This document shows positions 5,576-7,721 of a stretch of 7,721 bases of DNA, in pieces; position 1 is the stretch's first letter; each line of letters starts with the position of its first letter. A program made the position numbers and the translations under genes. The notes under the pieces are model-generated. The model did not search any database. It had not been told where the DNA came from and saw only the letters and a program-made list of their open reading frames with translations. This DNA comes from an uncultured cyanobacterium (GTDB lineage: Bacteria > Cyanobacteriota > Vampirovibrionia > Gastranaerophilales > Gastranaerophilaceae): NCBI GenBank assembly GCA_945836835.1, contig CAMAML010000048.1, positions 1-7,721 on the forward strand, written 5' to 3'.

Positions 5576-6949
5576 ATGTATAACGTTGCAATAGTAGGAG
5601 CAGGACCTGCGGGAATATTTGCCGCTTTGGAAATAATGAAGCTCAAACCTGATTGGAAAGTCGTTCTTGTAGAAAAAGGGCAAAAAATTGAAAAGAGAAA
5701 ATGCCTTTTAAGAGAAGGTTATGCAAAATGCCCGACTTGCAAAAAATGCGGACTTTTGTGCGGCTGGGGCGGTGCAGGAGCTTTTTCGGACGGAAAATTA
5801 ACCCTAACACCTGACGTTGGCGGTCATATGCTCGATTATATGCCGAGAACGGAAGTTGAAGATTTAATCGACTACTCGGATCAGTTATACTTGAAATTCG
5901 GCGCAACAGAAGAAGTTTTCGGAACGGATATGAAAACCTTCCACGAAATAGAACGTCAAGCCGCGTTAGCGGAGTTAAAACTCGTTCACTCTCCCGTCAG
6001 ACACCTTGGTACCGAAAGAAGCCTCGACGTTTTAAAGGCTATGCAGGACTACTTGGACGAAAGGATTACGATAAGAAACGACGTGAGTGCGAAAAACCTT
6101 ATCGTTGAATGCGAGCAGGTAAAAGGTTTGCTCCTCGATAACGGGGAAGAAATCCGTGCGGAATATACGATAATCGCACCGGGACGTGAAGGTGCGGATT
6201 GGCTCACAAAAGAATTTAGCGAACATAAAATCGGGATGGTTAACAACGCCGTGGACGTCGGGGTTCGTGTCGAACTTCCGGCACCGGTCTTTGAACCTTT
6301 GACTTCTAAATTGTACGAGTCAAAATTAATCTACCACTCGCCGACTTTCGGAGACGAAGTCAGAACGTTCTGCATGAACCCGAACGGGGAAGTCGTTCAG
6401 GAAAATTACAACGGCATCGCAACGGTTAACGGGCACAGTTACGCCGAAAAGACCACGAACAACACAAACTTTGCACTGCTTGTAAGCGAAAAGTTCACGG
6501 AACCGTTCAAAGAACCTATCCAATACGGTCAGCACATCGCAAGCCTTGCAAATATGCTTGGCGGAGGAATTTTGGTGCAAAGGTTCGGCGACTTGCTCGA
6601 CGGTCGTCGTTCGACACCTGACAGAATGAAGGCAAGCATCTTAACTCCGACCCTCACCTGTGCAACTCCGGGAGATTTGAGCCTTGTCATTCCTTACAGA
6701 CAGATGACAAGTATTATTGAAATGCTCTACGCTCTCGATAAAATTGCACCGGGAACGGCTTCGAGATATACTTTATTATACGGTATCGAAGTAAAATTCT
6801 ACTCCGCAAGAGTAAAACTCACCAACGAACTCGAAACCGAAGGAGTTAAAAACCTGTTCGCAATCGGCGACGGTGCGGGAGTCACAAGAGGGCTTATACA
6901 GGCATCCGCTTCGGGCATACACGCCGCAAGAGTTATTTGCTCAAGATAG
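5576..6949 (+). CDS. FAD-dependent oxidoreductase, COG2509-like
   Basis: A 457-residue cytosolic flavoprotein of the uncharacterised FAD-dependent dehydrogenase family (COG2509). The N-terminal Rossmann FAD site is GAGPAG at 8-13, with Glu33 in VLVEKG placed to bind the ADP ribose. A cysteine cluster C52-x2-C55-x2-C58-x3-C62 runs directly into the family signature GWGGAGAFSDGKL (63-75). Further family marks are TFCMNPNGEVV (264-274) and the C-terminal FAD motif FAIGDGAGVTRGLIQASASG (428-447). The substrate and electron partner are unknown; the clustered cysteines suggest a redox or metal site, but no Fe-S cluster is established by sequence. Start fixed by GAGGAAG. It stands 95 bases after tsaD, with its own weak promoter candidate, and the TOPRIM gene starts 8 bases after its stop. 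Confidence 0.88.
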   Translation: MYNVAIVGAGPAGIFAALEIMKLKPDWKVVLVEKGQKIEKRKCLLREGYAKCPTCKKCGLLCGWGGAGAFSDGKLTLTPDVGGHMLDYMPRTEVEDLIDYSDQLYLKFGATEEVFGTDMKTFHEIERQAALAELKLVHSPVRHLGTERSLDVLKAMQDYLDERITIRNDVSAKNLIVECEQVKGLLLDNGEEIRAEYTIIAPGREGADWLTKEFSEHKIGMVNNAVDVGVRVELPAPVFEPLTSKLYESKLIYHSPTFGDEVRTFCMNPNGEVVQENYNGIATVNGHSYAEKTTNNTNFALLVSEKFTEPFKEPIQYGQHIASLANMLGGGILVQRFGDLLDGRRSTPDRMKASILTPTLTCATPGDLSLVIPYRQMTSIIEMLYALDKIAPGTASRYTLLYGIEVKFYSARVKLTNELETEGVKNLFAIGDGAGVTRGLIQASASGIHAARVICSR

Positions 6950-6957
6950 TAAGACAT

Positions 6958-7721
6958 ATGCAAAAACGAGAGTTAATAATAAAAAAATTCAAACCATTAT
7001 CAAAAGAGAGGCTAATCCTCTCTTTTGACAGGTTAACCCGTTTTAAGCCGACCGAAAAAAAGTATTTTCGCGTTTTCTCTGACATTCTCTCTAACAACTT
7101 GATTGAACCAAAGCTAAAAAAACACGAACTTGAAGAACTTAATCCGACTGAACTTGTAAGAGCGGTCGAATTTATCGTTAACTCTTCTCTAAAATCCCTT
7201 ATCGGGGATATTTCGACGGATTTTTCCATAAACAAGCGGATTTTAAATTACGAAACCGGCTTGTTTAATTTTGATGACAATACCAAAATTCTTGTGGAAA
7301 ACAAAATTAACTACTCGGCAGGGCTGATGCTGCTTGACGTAGAACTTCCGCTTAACTTAAAATGGCTTAAAACCTTGTCAACCCCGAATTACACAGAAGA
7401 ATTGAGCCACTTGCACGGGCTAAAATTCCCCGTAAAGAAACTTGTCATATGCGAAGGGATTACCGAAGAAATATTACTGCCCGAGTTTTCTAAAACTTTA
7501 GGCTACGACTTTGACAAAAACGGTGTCCAGATGATTTCCGCAGGCGGGAAAAATCAGGTTGTGAAAATGTTTTACGAGTACAGCGAAATCCTGAAAGTCC
7601 CGATTTTCGTACTCTTAGACAGCGATGCCAAAAACAATTACGAAGAAATCAAACCGAGATTACGTGCGGGCGACAAAGTTTATCTGCTTGAAAAAGGAGA
7701 ATTTGAGGATATTTTGGCACT
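6958..7721 (+). CDS. Stand-alone OLD-type TOPRIM protein (3' end outside window)
   Basis: The frame is open from ATG 6958 to the edge of the window, giving 254 complete codons. Residues about 161-254 form a TOPRIM fold of the kind found in OLD-family nucleases: KLVICEGITEE (161-171) with the catalytic Glu166, the SAGGKNQV strand (194-201), LLDSDAK (219-225) with the metal-binding Asp221 and Asp223, and KGEFEDIL (246-253). OLD proteins normally have an N-terminal ABC ATPase; residues 1-155 here show no Walker A or other ATPase motif, so this is a TOPRIM protein with an unrecognised N-terminal region. TOPRIM nucleases cut or remodel DNA with Mg2+; the actual role is unknown. No clear Shine-Dalgarno precedes ATG 6958, and a TTG at 6937 inside the previous gene is in frame, so translational coupling is possible. 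The very close spacing suggests an operon with the flavoprotein. Confidence 0.75.
   Translation, partial: MQKRELIIKKFKPLSKERLILSFDRLTRFKPTEKKYFRVFSDILSNNLIEPKLKKHELEELNPTELVRAVEFIVNSSLKSLIGDISTDFSINKRILNYETGLFNFDDNTKILVENKINYSAGLMLLDVELPLNLKWLKTLSTPNYTEELSHLHGLKFPVKKLVICEGITEEILLPEFSKTLGYDFDKNGVQMISAGGKNQVVKMFYEYSEILKVPIFVLLDSDAKNNYEEIKPRLRAGDKVYLLEKGEFEDILA

Noticed and set aside
6933..7235. Minus-strand open frame of 100 codons near the end
   Set aside because: It is serine- and phenylalanine-rich antisense of the TOPRIM gene, which has recognisable motifs on the + strand.

Overview
The window looks like an ordinary chromosomal segment, moderately AT-rich, from a bacterium with short leader sequences and Shine-Dalgarno sites. 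The strongest lineage clue is the type IV pilin-like protein on the minus strand: its 'GFTLAEVLITLGVIGVVAAVTMPTLIQNYQKK' style N-terminus (described here only by its motif) and its C-terminal 'DGWEIKDDYPW' ending resemble the large pilin-like families of gut Melainabacteria/Vampirovibrionia (Gastranaerophilales). That placement is an inference from remembered family style, not from a search; other lineages carry similar N-termini.

Layout from left to right: the 3' part of a ClpB disaggregase gene (+, 1-960) ends at a very strong intrinsic terminator (996-1039), followed by a second hairpin. A pilin-like gene (-, 1103-2017) carries a duplicated prepilin FTLAE box around a 141-bp palindrome-rich in-frame insert. 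It is divergent from a small HTH regulator gene (+, 2211-2528), and the two share an intergenic region with spaced direct repeats that look like an operator. The regulator converges on a YjbQ/UPF0047 gene (-, 2628-3044), which lies just downstream of, and probably in one operon with, the ribosome-assembly GTPase gene obg (-, 3103-4386). obg is divergent from tsaD (+, 4425-5480) across only 38 bases, with a perfect extended -10 element placed so that tsaD may be read from a leaderless message. A COG2509-type FAD oxidoreductase (+, 5576-6949) follows, and 8 bases after its stop begins a stand-alone TOPRIM protein (+, 6958 to the window edge, incomplete).

Most genes are housekeeping: protein disaggregation (ClpB), ribosome maturation (Obg), tRNA t6A synthesis (TsaD), and a flavoprotein. 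The accessory-looking parts are the pilin/HTH pair and the TOPRIM gene. I see no CRISPR array, tRNA, rRNA, transposase or phage gene. The most unusual object is the palindromic insert within the pilin leader, which resembles protein-coding palindromic elements known from other bacteria. No stretch longer than 300 bases lacks a gene.
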